Shown here: in pieces, positions 8,305-16,981 of the stretch
Numbering within the stretch: position 1 is the first letter of the stretch
How the letters are laid out: every line of letters starts with the position of its first letter
Assembly (NCBI GenBank): GCA_945861675.1
Contig: CAMAVY010000013.1
Coordinates: 1-42,332 of the forward strand
Source of the DNA: Klebsiella pneumoniae
Lineage (GTDB): Bacteria > Pseudomonadota > Gammaproteobacteria > Pseudomonadales > Azotimanducaceae
Reading direction: 5' to 3'
Length of the DNA: 42,332 nucleotides
Translations under genes and position numbers: made by a program
Notes under the pieces: generated by a model
What the model was told of the DNA's origin: nothing
What the model saw: only the letters and a program-made list of their open reading frames with translations
The model's database searches: none

Positions 8305-8976
8305 TCACCGCAAGCGCGCATCAGCGAACCTAGTCCGCCGTCGCACCATCACCATCGCCACCAACCCCGCCATCATCAACGCAACGCTCTGCGGCTCCGG
8401 CACATCGCCATTGCGCACCCCCACGGCGAACAGCGGCGGACGTTTGCTGACATACGTCTGGAAGCCGCCCGTCGATGCCGTGTAAAGAAACCACGCAGAG
8501 TCGCGATCCGGCGCGTACTCGGTACCGAACCAGTGCGGGCCAGCCTGCACGTTGGTGAACAGCGCCAGATTCTCAGCATTCGACCCCATGAAGAAGTCCT
8601 GACCTCGCGTTGCTCCCCAGTTGTTGTAGAGCATGTGGCACATCGCACTTTCAACGCAGTCAAACGCAGGCCCGCACGGGCCGCTGCCATCCGCGTTCAA
8701 TGCACTGTTCAATGCAGTGTTCAATGCAGTGGGCAAACGCCAGTCATCAAAGCCGCCGTACACAAGCCCGCTGGCCCAGCTGTTCGCGGTGTCCCAGTCC
8801 ATCGCGCCATCAGCATGGAAGCCGCTGGTCTTCGCGTAGTTCCAGTCGGCCAACCATGTGATGTTCAGCGTGGTGTCGTAGATCAGGCCATTGCCGCGAT
8901 CGATCAATGCGGCGTGCGCGGCTGTCCCGCCGAGCAGCAGCACGATCGCTGCAACTGTCGCGCGACGTGTCTACAT
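8305..8976 (-). pseudogene. PEP-CTERM-sorted DUF1566-like exported protein with TAG as second codon
   Basis: The body reads LIDRGNGLIYDTTLNITWLADWN, then WRLPTA, the DUF1566-type pattern of exported proteins. The C-terminus VPEPQSVALMMAGL followed by hydrophobic residues and RRRTR is a PEP-CTERM sorting signal, recognised by exosortase. Reading from ATG 8976 gives M-stop-TRRATVAAIVLLLGGTAAHA, a textbook signal peptide interrupted at codon 2 by TAG (8973-8971). The alternative start GTG 8943 leaves only a very short, uncharged signal (MLLLGGTAAHA), 212 residues in total. No good ribosome binding site supports either start. It may be a fresh nonsense mutation (AAG or CAG to TAG) or a gene using the weak GTG. 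A 12-bp tandem repeat sits in its middle. Confidence 0.75.
8696..8731 (-). repeat. 12-bp tandem repeat, 3 copies, in the PEP-CTERM gene
   Basis: On the plus strand the unit is TTCAATGCASTG (one C/G difference). It encodes TALN-TALN-SALN in frame, so copy changes only add or remove four residues. Confidence 0.9.
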
Positions 8977-9184
8977 ATCAATGACCATATCGAAGTCCCG
9001 CTGAATGCTGATGGTTGCTCTTGAGACCCGGAGCGGCTGAATGCGCGCGCAGCGTCGCCCACGTCGTGCTGGGGCGTCTGTCCTCTCACAACAGGACAAA
9101 TGTCGTCCTGGTTGACATCTGCCGGCCGCGCGTCCGCAATCGCGGTCACAGCCGCCGCACACCTTCCACCAGGAGCCGTCCGCA

Positions 9185-10417
9185 ATGGTTCAACCCGCAG
9201 TCCTCGAGCGCCGCGACGCGATAGCAAAAGCGCCCATGCTGGCGCGCATCGCAGCAATGAAAGACACATTGCGCGCGGCCGGCGACGAAGCGCAGCAGCT
9301 GCGTCACCTGCCCGCCTGGGCATCCAAGGAGATGGCCGCGCAGGGGCTGTATCGCTACGCGTTGCCGCTCGAACTCGGTGGCGAGAACCTGCGCGCCCGC
9401 GAGCAGATCGAGATCATCGAAGCCGTCGCCGCCATCGATGGCTCGGTGGGCTGGTGTACGCAGATCTCCTCGGAGATCAACGCGCTGGTCATCCGGCGCA
9501 TGGAGCCCGCACTTGCACACAAGATCTTCGACGACTGGGATGCACTCGTGTGCTCTGGCCATGGCCCAGCAAACGGCCCAGGTCCCGGACGCAAGGCGCG
9601 CAGGGACGGCGCGGGCTGGCGCATCAACTATCAAGGCTCCTTCGCCAGTGGTTGCCACAACGCGAACTGGAACTACCTGATGGGCGCAATGACCGTTGAC
9701 GAGGCCACCGGCCAGCCGGCACACGCATCGTTCATGTTTCCGCGCGGCGAGTTCGACATCATTGATACCTGGGACACAGCTGGTATGCGCGGGTCAGGCA
9801 GCCACGACGTGCGCATGACCGATCGCTACGTGCCGCCGGAATACCTGCTGCCGTTTCGCTCGTTGGCGCCCTGTGAGATCTGGGAAAACCCAACCTACCG
9901 CAACCCCACGCATGCGATCTACAACAAGGCCGCAGTGGCGCTGGGCGTGTGTCGCGGCGCCATCGATTCATTCATCGAACTCGCGCAAACGAAAACACCC
10001 TGGGGTTCCGGTTCGATGCTCAAGGACCAGGCGCAGGTGCAGTACCGCATCGGTGAGGCGCAAGCCACGTTGCTGGCCGCGCGCACCTTTGTGCTGGACA
10101 CGCAGGATAAGTTGGAAGCACATCTCGGCCCGCTACCCACAAATGGCGGACGGCTTGCACCTGAGTGGCAGTATTTCTGGCCCGCGTTGCTGGCATGCGC
10201 ACATGCAGCGCAGTCATGCAGAAAGGTCGTGGACATGATCAACAACACAGCCGGCACCACCGGCAGCCGCATGGACAGCCCGCTCGAGCGGCAACTGCGC
10301 GATGCCCACCAGGCTGCGAACCACGCGCTGATCTCGTATCGGCACTATGAAGATCTGGGCAAGACGTTCGTGGGTTACGAACCACCAGCGGGATACATGG
10401 AGCTATCACGGGCGTGA
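9185..10417 (+). CDS. Acyl-CoA-dehydrogenase-fold flavoprotein (group D monooxygenase-like)
   Basis: 410 residues. The acyl-CoA dehydrogenase fold is visible as an N-terminal helical part with LPLELGGENLRAREQIEIIEAVAAIDGSVGWC, the middle strand motif GMRGSGSHDV (about 200-209) and a C-terminal helical bundle. Absence of the usual catalytic Glu region, and the GMRGTGSxDV motif with a Ser-Val-Gly-Trp segment, fit the branch of two-component flavin-dependent hydroxylases (HpaH-C2/HsaA-like) that use reduced flavin from a partner reductase. The substrate is unknown; an aromatic or steroid ring is plausible. AGGAG (9171-9175) lies 9 bp before ATG 9185. No flavin reductase gene is nearby. Confidence 0.8.
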   Translation: MVQPAVLERRDAIAKAPMLARIAAMKDTLRAAGDEAQQLRHLPAWASKEMAAQGLYRYALPLELGGENLRAREQIEIIEAVAAIDGSVGWCTQISSEINALVIRRMEPALAHKIFDDWDALVCSGHGPANGPGPGRKARRDGAGWRINYQGSFASGCHNANWNYLMGAMTVDEATGQPAHASFMFPRGEFDIIDTWDTAGMRGSGSHDVRMTDRYVPPEYLLPFRSLAPCEIWENPTYRNPTHAIYNKAAVALGVCRGAIDSFIELAQTKTPWGSGSMLKDQAQVQYRIGEAQATLLAARTFVLDTQDKLEAHLGPLPTNGGRLAPEWQYFWPALLACAHAAQSCRKVVDMINNTAGTTGSRMDSPLERQLRDAHQAANHALISYRHYEDLGKTFVGYEPPAGYMELSRA

Positions 10418-10449
10418 TGTGCTTGCAGGCGAATAGCCTGCAAGGCGCT

Positions 10450-11010
10450 TCAGTGCGCGGGCCAGTCCGCGAACTTCGCCAACGGATCCACACTCGCGTC
10501 CGTATGCCACTCGTACTCAACGCCACTCGCAATCGCCTCGGCGCGCGGATTGCCGAACAGCCTGGCAATCACGGCCAGCGCAATGTCGGTGCCAGCAGAC
10601 ACGCCGGAGCGGGTCACGAACTTGCCGTCTTCCACCCAGCGTGCGGCGAACACCCACTGCACGCCTGGGTCCTGCTTCGCGGCAAGTGAGAGGAAGCGCT
10701 TGTTGGACGTTGCCCAGCGCCCATTGAGCACGCCATCCCGCGCAAGCAGCGCAGGCCCTGTGCACACTGCTGTCGTGAGCTCACTGCGTTGATCCTGCGC
10801 GCGCAGATAGTTGATCAGCGCTGCGTTCTCCAATTCAGACCGCGTGCCCACACCACCCGGCACCATCACAATGTCCAGCGGCGGCGCATCAGCAAAGCCG
10901 TATTGCGCAACCGTTGCCACGCCCTGACCGGACATCAACGGGCCGTACACGTCCAGCACCTCGAAGCCGGGATACAACACGATGCCAACGGTCTTGCGCG
11001 CTGGCGCCAT
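10450..11010 (-). CDS. DJ-1/PfpI family protein, shortened
   Basis: 186 residues from ATG 11010 (MAPARKTVGIVLYPGF). The glutamine-amidotransferase-like fold is shown by LDVYGPL, VPGGVGTRSELEN, the nucleophile elbow AVCTGPALLA with its Cys, and WVEDGKFVTRSGVSAGTD. Relatives are isonitrile hydratases and uncharacterised ThiJ/PfpI proteins. Compared with the usual family text, about 20-30 residues are missing between LDVYGPL and SGQGVATVAQYGF, which removes an early helix and strand, so activity is doubtful. Its 5' end overlaps the 3' part of the next gene (10889-11572) in another frame, which looks like a deletion junction rather than a designed overlap. Confidence 0.75.
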   Translation of the reverse strand: MAPARKTVGIVLYPGFEVLDVYGPLMSGQGVATVAQYGFADAPPLDIVMVPGGVGTRSELENAALINYLRAQDQRSELTTAVCTGPALLARDGVLNGRWATSNKRFLSLAAKQDPGVQWVFAARWVEDGKFVTRSGVSAGTDIALAVIARLFGNPRAEAIASGVEYEWHTDASVDPLAKFADWPAH

Positions 11011-11572
11011 CAACGTCCGCGTCTCCGTCGGGTCCGAACCAAGGCCCAAGTGCGCGCGCCATGCTGTAGTCATGCGTCAACGATGCACCAAACATGGCCA
11101 CCATGTGTTCGATTGACGCGAACAACTCCGGCGTGCCAATCATCGCGTAGCCCACCACCAGCTCTGCTGCGGTCGGGTAACGGCGCAACAATGGCGCCTG
11201 ATCAAGCAGCGCAGAGGCATGCGCCTGCGCGTAAGCGGCCCGCACCGTCGCGTGATCCGCACCACCCGTTGCGCTGAGGTCGTAGCCGGGGTTGCGCAGC
11301 ACTGCCGCAACAACCGCCATTTCAGCTGCGTCCAGCAAGCCGTTGCCGCTGGCCGAATGGCCTGTGCCCGCATTGCCATCCGTCGTTGCGACATCGAAGT
11401 TCACGCCGCGCAGTGTTGCATCCACGTCGAAACGGATGGGCGCGCCAGCATCTGCCGCGGCAGATGCCGCGGCAAATGCCGCAACCAGCAGATCATCCGC
11501 TTGGACAGCATGCCCATACGTCGAGGCAAGACAGGTTGCAGTGAGAAGTGCTACCGCGGCTTTTCCATGCAT
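10889..11572 (-). pseudogene. Secreted protein of unknown family, 3' end lost into the DJ-1 gene
   Basis: From ATG 11572 (a GTG at 11602 is possible) a signal peptide MHGKAAVALLTATCLASTYGHA is followed by about 160 residues of credible coding text, including NGLLDAAEMAVVAAVLRNPGYDL and LGPWFGPDGDADVDG, the latter like an EF-hand-type Asp loop. After DADVDG (near 11005) the frame enters the DJ-1 coding sequence and reads nonsense until a chance stop at 10889. The true end is therefore missing. No named family was recognised. The region 11452-11478 contains a short repeat of GCGGCAGATGCC type that also forms a 9-bp-arm palindrome. Confidence 0.6.
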
Positions 11573-11779
11573 CGCCGCGAGCAACAGACGAACTGGAGAC
11601 ACGTGACATTCTTCTACCTGATGTAGGAAACACGGGGCCGCTGTGTGCTCTGCTTACGCAGTGCCGCAGCACATCAGCGCGGGATACCTTAGCCGCGATG
11701 GTGCATCGTGCCGCTGCGGCAAATTGCCGCAGGTCGGGCATCGTCTCCAATCGCCGGCGTCGGCGCCGGCCCGCACCTG

Positions 11780-12193
11780 TCAGGACTGAAGACGCGCCAC
11801 GTCGTCGTACGTGTAACCCAACAACTGCGAGCCGGGTGCACGCGCATTGAAGGTCCAGTACTGACGGATTTCTGCAATCAGGCCACCGTCGAAGCGATAC
11901 CACTCGGCGCCGCGCACTGCGAATGCACTGTTCGACGCAGCATCGTGCCCGGTCATCGTCCACTCAATCGCTGCGCGGTCACCATTTGCCAGCACGGCAT
12001 CGACATGCCAGGCGGCGCCACCCCACTTCTCGCGCACGCGCACCCAGAACCGGCCGATCGCGTCGCGTCCGCGCACGGGCGGCACGTTGGTGTCGTAGAT
12101 CGTTGCATCGGCCGTGAAGTGCGCGCCGATGGAAGCGCCGTCGCCGTGTGTGCACGCATCAAAGTAGGCGCGGATGCGTTGCTCAGGAGTCAT
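11780..12193 (-). CDS. SnoaL-like/NTF2-fold protein
   Basis: 137 residues. The NTF2-like cone fold is recognisable from MTPEQRIRAYFDACTHGDGASI, FTADATIYDTNVPPVRGRDAI, IEWTMTGHD and WYRFDGGLIAEIRQYW, near the usual family length of 120-140. Members bind or isomerise small hydrophobic molecules (SnoaL cyclases, ketosteroid isomerase, limonene epoxide hydrolase) but many are uncharacterised, and I see no catalytic signature that decides. The gene stands alone between the broken secreted-protein gene and the broken hemoglobin gene. Confidence 0.8.
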   Translation of the reverse strand: MTPEQRIRAYFDACTHGDGASIGAHFTADATIYDTNVPPVRGRDAIGRFWVRVREKWGGAAWHVDAVLANGDRAAIEWTMTGHDAASNSAFAVRGAEWYRFDGGLIAEIRQYWTFNARAPGSQLLGYTYDDVARLQS

Positions 12194-12375
12194 CAGGTCA
12201 TGGCCTCATCGGCTGCATGGTTGGTGCGCGCAGCAATCAGGGTTTGCACTGCGCGCCCTCCGCAAGCCTACCCAAGCTGATGCCGAGGACAATGCAACGC
12301 GCCGCGAACCTGCAACAGACTGCGCGTTCTACCCGCCCGGCACCCTCGGCCTCGGCGATAGCCCGACGGGTTCCG

Positions 12376-12783
12376 CTACCCAGCGCCCCGCGCCATTCCG
12401 CCCGCCATGCGTGACAGCGCCTCTGCCATCGCGTCTGCGATCACACGATCTTCCATCGGCGTATCGGCAATCGCACGCCGCATTGCATCGCCCCATTATT
12501 CCGCCGTCCGGTTGCCGATGGCCAGCGGAGAGTGGATCGACATCATGCAGCGGTCATGTTCGGCGAACCAATCGCGCGGGCCACCAAGCCAGGCATTCAG
12601 AAATCCCGCTAGCGACGTGCGCATCGGGGCCAGGTCTTGCGCATGCATGGCGCGCAACTCGACATAGGCCGGCTCGGTATCGACCAGATCGTAGAAGCGA
12701 TCGACGATCGCGCGCACGGCCGCCGCGCCACCCACGCGCTGAAAAGGCGTCACGGGCTGTGTTGCTTCTGCGGTTGCCGACAT
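12376..12783 (-). pseudogene. Truncated-hemoglobin-like protein with internal TAA
   Basis: From ATG 12783 (MSATAEATQPVTPFQRVGG) the group II truncated hemoglobin pattern is clear: FYDLVDTEPAY, LRAMHAQDL, GFLNAWLGGPRDWF, and the heme-pocket text HDRCMMSIHSPLAIG. Reading stops at codon 96 (TAA, 12498-12496) after GNRTAE. The same frame then continues without interruption as WGDAMRRAIADTPMEDRV and on to MAGGMARGAG and TAG at 12376, exactly the missing globin C-terminus. A single G-to-T change (GAA to TAA) explains it. Such globins bind O2 or NO. The product as read lacks the last two helices. It is divergent from putA (207 bp away). Confidence 0.85.
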
Positions 12784-12989
12784 GTGGTTCGCCTTGGTCC
12801 GAGCGCGGCACCAACCATCGTTGTCCAGAGTGGATCGCGTCCTTGATCTGGAACAACAACTGCGCACAACGCGACAAGACGTTCACGACGGCTGCTGCCA
12901 GCGCGTCAGGTTTCGCAGGCGCATGATTGCAACCGGGGCCGTGCGGCAAGGCCTTGTCTGCCGATTTCACGCAGCGCAGGAGAAGCACC

Positions 12990-15900
12990 ATGAGCGACCC
13001 GTCGAGTGCGTCCGGCATCGACCTGCCACCGCCAATCCGTGACGAAGCCTGGCTGCAGGCACGACACATTGCGCAGCTTGCGGAAGTGCTCGATTGGCCT
13101 GCGGTGCTGGCGCAGGCATCGCCGTGGATTGAACAGGTGCGCGCGAATCCGCCGCCGTTCTGGGCCATGGAGTCGCTGCTGCGCGAATACCCGATCTCAA
13201 GTGCTGAGGGTTTGGCGCTGATGCGGCTGGCCGAAGCGTTGCTGCGCATTCCGGACACCGAGACCGCCATCGCGCTGGCCGCCGATCAACTTGGCGGCCT
13301 GTCGAACCTGGAACACACACACGACACTGCGCACGGCCTGCCCGCTACGCTCGTGGCCAGTGCACTTGCGCTTGCGCGGCGCTGGCTGCCACAGCCTTCC
13401 GAACCACATGCGGCTGAGCGAAGCAAAAATACGCACGAGGCACACCACGCACCGACACTGATCGAGCGCCTCGGCGCGCGCGCGGTCGTGGCCGCAAGCC
13501 TGCGGGCAGTGCAGTTGCTTGGACGGCAGTTCGTGTTGGGCCGCAATCTGAATGCTGCGTTGACACAAGCCGCGGCGCTGTCGGAAGCCGCGGAGCTCGC
13601 AGACGTAGACCTGCGCCACCGCATGCACGCGAAGCTTCGCTTCTCATTCGACATGCTTGGCGAGGGCGCACGCACCGCGGCCGACGCCAAACGCTATTTC
13701 CACGCCTACGAAGCGGCACTACACACGCTGGCGGCGCGCGCGAAGCAGAAGGATCCAAGCCACAGCAGTCCGCGCGAGAACGATGGCATCTCGATCAAAC
13801 TGTCTGCCCTTCATCCGCGCTTCGAGGCGTTGCAGTGGGCGCGCATCGAACACGACCTGCTGGCACGGCTGCGCACGCTGGTCGACATCGCAGCGGCGGG
13901 CAATCTGAATCTCACCATCGATGCCGAAGAGAGCGATCGGCTCGAACTCACGCTGCGCGTGTTCGACACGCTCGCACGCCACGTGCGCATAACCCACGCC
14001 AGCTGGTCAGGCTTTGGCCTCGCCGTGCAGGCGTACCAGACGCGTGCACAGGAGACAGTGGATAAAGTTGTCAGCATCGCGCGCATGCACGGGCTGCGGT
14101 TTATGGTGCGGCTGGTCAAGGGCGCCTACTGGGACAGCGAGATCAAGCGCGCACAGGAGCTCGGGCTGACCGGATATCCGGTGTTCACGCGCAAAGAGCA
14201 CACCGATGCGTCATATCTGGCCTGTGCTGCGCGGCTGCTTGCAGCGCCGGAAATCGTGCCGCAGTTCGCCACCCACAATGCCGCGACCATCGCCGCCGTC
14301 ATGCAGATGGCCGATGCAACAGGTTCGGCGTACGAGATGCAACGGCTGCATGGGATGGGCGAAGGCATCTATCGCGACGTGCTGGCCGTGCATCCCGCAT
14401 TGCCGCTGCGCATCTACGCCCCTGTGGGCGAGCACCGCGACCTGCTCGCCTATCTCGTACGCCGGCTGTTGGAGAATGGCGCCAACAGTTCGTTCGTGAA
14501 TCAGCTTACGAATCCTGCAATCGACGTCGCAGCGTTGCTGCGGTCGCCACTTCGCGCCACTTCCGTTTCTGGCGGCCGCACCGCTGCGTCCGGAATGGTG
14601 GCACCGCCGTGGCTGTTCGGCCGTGCCCGTGCGAACTCGTTGGGTATTGATCTCACCAGGGAAGCGGAACGCCTGCCCTTACTTCAGGCAATCGCGGCGG
14701 GCGTCTTTCCAGCGGTTCGCGAATCGCGGCTCGACCAAGTCGACGCGGCCATGCAACAACTGCAGCAAGCGTTTCCGCGTTGGAGTTCGACGCCAGTAGA
14801 TGCACGGGCCGCTGTCCTTCGGCGCACGGCCGATGCGTTGCAGGCCCAGCTGCCACGCTTCGTCGCACTGCTCACACGTGAAGGGGGCAAGACACTTACC
14901 GATGGCGTGTCGGAGGTGCGCGAGGCCATCGACTTCTGCCGCTACTACGCACAGGAAGCGCAGCTGACGCTGACGCCGCGAGTGCTACCCGGACCCACAG
15001 GTGAACAGAATGAGCTACGCATGCATGGCCGCGGTGTCTTCGTGTGCATCTCGCCCTGGAACTTCCCGCTCGCCATCTTTGCTGGTCAGGTTGTTGCCGC
15101 GCTGGTCGCCGGCAACACGGTAGCTGCCAAGCCTGCAGAGCAGACGCCAGGGATTGCTCACGCCTTCGTCACACTATTGCACGAGCAGGGTGTGCCGAAA
15201 GACGCGCTTGTCATGTTGCATGGCGCCGGCGAAACCGTCGGCGCGGCACTTGTCGCGCATGCCGCATGTGCGGGCGTGTGCTTCACCGGCTCCACCAGCG
15301 TGGGCAAACACATTCAGCGCGCACTGGCCGCGAAGGACGGACCCATCGTGCCGCTGATCGCCGAGACCGGCGGCTTGAACGCAATGATCGTCGACTCCAC
15401 CGCCTTGCCCGAGCAGGTCGTCGACGCCGTCGTGCAATCGGCCTTCCGCTCCGCAGGCCAGCGCTGCTCCGCACTGCGCCTGCTGTGCGTGCAGGACGAC
15501 ATAGCAGAGCCTTTGCTCACCATGTTGGCAGGCGCGCTAACGGAACTGCACACTGGCGATGCAGCGGACCCTGCAACAGATGTTGGCCCGGTGATCGACG
15601 CGGCCGCGCATGCATCGCTTACGCAGCAGATCGGCGCGCTGCAAACACAGGCACGACTGATTGCGCGCGCGCCGTTGGATGCGCGGTTCGCCGCCACACA
15701 CATCGCCCCCGTGGCGTTCGAGATTGCGAATGTCAGTGCGCTACGGGAAGAAGTGTTCGGTCCGGTCCTGCACGTCGTGCGTTGGCGCGGCGATGTCGAC
15801 GCACTCGTAGACGCAATCAATGCACTCGGCTATGGGCTGACCCTTGGCGTGCAGACGCGCATCGACCAGCGCGCACAACACATCGCGGCGCGTGCTCGCG

Positions 15901-16118
15901 TGGGCAACGTTTACATCAACCGCAACATCATTGGCGCTGTGGTCGGCTCGCAGCCCTTCGGTGGACAGGGCTTATCCGGCACGGGGCCGAAGGCCGGCGG
16001 CCCGCACTATCTGCCACGCTTCTGCACCGAACAGACACTGACCATCAACACCACGGCAGCGGGTGGCAACGCTTCGCTGCTGGCTGGCAGCGTGGATGTG
16101 CCGGTCGACATCACATGA
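12990..16118 (+). CDS. putA: Bifunctional proline dehydrogenase / L-glutamate gamma-semialdehyde dehydrogenase
   Basis: 1042 residues. PutA oxidises proline to glutamate in two steps, with FAD then NAD+. The N-terminal PRODH barrel is shown by ISIKLSALHPRFE, NLTIDAEESDRLEL and KGAYWDSEIKRAQELG (Lys377). The aldehyde dehydrogenase domain is shown by ISPWNFPLAIF, AETGGLNAMIV (general-base Glu792) and AGQRCSALR (nucleophile Cys826), ending with VGSQPFGGQGLSGTGPKAGGP. It lacks the ribbon-helix-helix DNA-binding domain of enteric PutA and the extra C-terminal domain of the longest forms, so it does not autoregulate transcription. ATG 12990 is chosen because AGGAGA (12978-12983) lies 6 bp upstream; a TTG at 12927 would extend it with non-conserved text. 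Confidence 0.97.
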   Translation: MSDPSSASGIDLPPPIRDEAWLQARHIAQLAEVLDWPAVLAQASPWIEQVRANPPPFWAMESLLREYPISSAEGLALMRLAEALLRIPDTETAIALAADQLGGLSNLEHTHDTAHGLPATLVASALALARRWLPQPSEPHAAERSKNTHEAHHAPTLIERLGARAVVAASLRAVQLLGRQFVLGRNLNAALTQAAALSEAAELADVDLRHRMHAKLRFSFDMLGEGARTAADAKRYFHAYEAALHTLAARAKQKDPSHSSPRENDGISIKLSALHPRFEALQWARIEHDLLARLRTLVDIAAAGNLNLTIDAEESDRLELTLRVFDTLARHVRITHASWSGFGLAVQAYQTRAQETVDKVVSIARMHGLRFMVRLVKGAYWDSEIKRAQELGLTGYPVFTRKEHTDASYLACAARLLAAPEIVPQFATHNAATIAAVMQMADATGSAYEMQRLHGMGEGIYRDVLAVHPALPLRIYAPVGEHRDLLAYLVRRLLENGANSSFVNQLTNPAIDVAALLRSPLRATSVSGGRTAASGMVAPPWLFGRARANSLGIDLTREAERLPLLQAIAAGVFPAVRESRLDQVDAAMQQLQQAFPRWSSTPVDARAAVLRRTADALQAQLPRFVALLTREGGKTLTDGVSEVREAIDFCRYYAQEAQLTLTPRVLPGPTGEQNELRMHGRGVFVCISPWNFPLAIFAGQVVAALVAGNTVAAKPAEQTPGIAHAFVTLLHEQGVPKDALVMLHGAGETVGAALVAHAACAGVCFTGSTSVGKHIQRALAAKDGPIVPLIAETGGLNAMIVDSTALPEQVVDAVVQSAFRSAGQRCSALRLLCVQDDIAEPLLTMLAGALTELHTGDAADPATDVGPVIDAAAHASLTQQIGALQTQARLIARAPLDARFAATHIAPVAFEIANVSALREEVFGPVLHVVRWRGDVDALVDAINALGYGLTLGVQTRIDQRAQHIAARARVGNVYINRNIIGAVVGSQPFGGQGLSGTGPKAGGPHYLPRFCTEQTLTINTTAAGGNASLLAGSVDVPVDIT

Positions 16119-16166
16119 CACGTCTGCAGCGCGATGGCGCTGCGGGCGTGCGGACGCCTGTGAGGG

Positions 16167-16913
16167 TCAGCCAGGAATCCCTACGAACTGTGTGCTGCCG
16201 GTGAATATCGAATAGCCGCTTGGATCCATGAACTGCTCCATGCCATCGGGCGTCGAACCTGCGCGGAACTGCGCCCAGCCTTCTGCGGATTCGAAGTACA
16301 GCTCGGCCATGCCGGTGTAGTCCTCGATTGCAGGTTCAACACTGTGTGCGACCACGTAGCGAAACCCGCCGACTTGTCGCATCAGTTGCACGACGTTCGG
16401 CACATGCACACTCAGCCAATGAGCGAAGAACGCTGCATCGTCGGCACCTTGCTTCGTCTTGAGCAGGATCGTGGCCTTGAAGAACCCTGAACGGGAAAAC
16501 GGAAACGCATCGTTCAGCGTGTTCGGCGTGATTGGCAAACGGCCGGCGTCGTCCATCACCACGTACTCGCGCACCATCCAAGGCATGTACGGCGCTGCCT
16601 TCTGCTGAAAGGTATCGACGGGCTGCGTGCCGTGCGCCGCAGCAGGTTTCGGCAGGTTCATCGGCCACCACAGCTGCGCCATGCCATCCCAGGGATGCTC
16701 GCCCTTGGCGTTCGCATCGAACAACGTGGTGATGTAGCGCGTTGCATGCGGCTTGGCCGCCAGGGCGGCGGCGCCCATCGCCTTGACGAGGCCGGGCATG
16801 TGATTCGCAAACCAGTTGGCAACGAGTTCCTCGCGGCTGACGCCGGAGCGACGGCGAATGAGCACGTTCATGCGGTAGCCGGGTGTGGGTGTCAGGTGCG
16901 TGGCTGTTGTCAT
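16167..16913 (-). CDS. EthD-domain protein (two repeats)
   Basis: 248 residues from ATG 16913. Two EthD-like (dimeric alpha-beta barrel) units are seen: MNVLIRRRSGVSREELVANWFANHMPG at the N-terminus and KATILLKTKQGADDAAFFAHWLSVHVPNV in the second half, followed by a GMAELYFESAEGWAQF strand-helix. EthD was first found with an ether-degrading P450 and its role is still unclear; many relatives sit in catabolic operons. An in-frame TTG at 16985 would add 24 residues overlapping the sulfotransferase stop and looks less likely. It lies 68 bp downstream of the sulfotransferase gene and is probably co-transcribed with it. Confidence 0.85.
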   Translation of the reverse strand: MTTATHLTPTPGYRMNVLIRRRSGVSREELVANWFANHMPGLVKAMGAAALAAKPHATRYITTLFDANAKGEHPWDGMAQLWWPMNLPKPAAAHGTQPVDTFQQKAAPYMPWMVREYVVMDDAGRLPITPNTLNDAFPFSRSGFFKATILLKTKQGADDAAFFAHWLSVHVPNVVQLMRQVGGFRYVVAHSVEPAIEDYTGMAELYFESAEGWAQFRAGSTPDGMEQFMDPSGYSIFTGSTQFVGIPG

Positions 16914-16981
16914 AGCGGGAGTCCGTTGGGAGTTCGAGGTGCGCAACGTCGAGCGCGGCTCAGGATTCGGCCACGATGTAG

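Noticed and set aside
12927-16118. PutA with an N-terminal DNA-binding domain lost by truncation.
   Set aside because: Forms without the RHH domain are a normal branch of PutA, and the gene has a good ribosome binding site at 12990, so it is complete.
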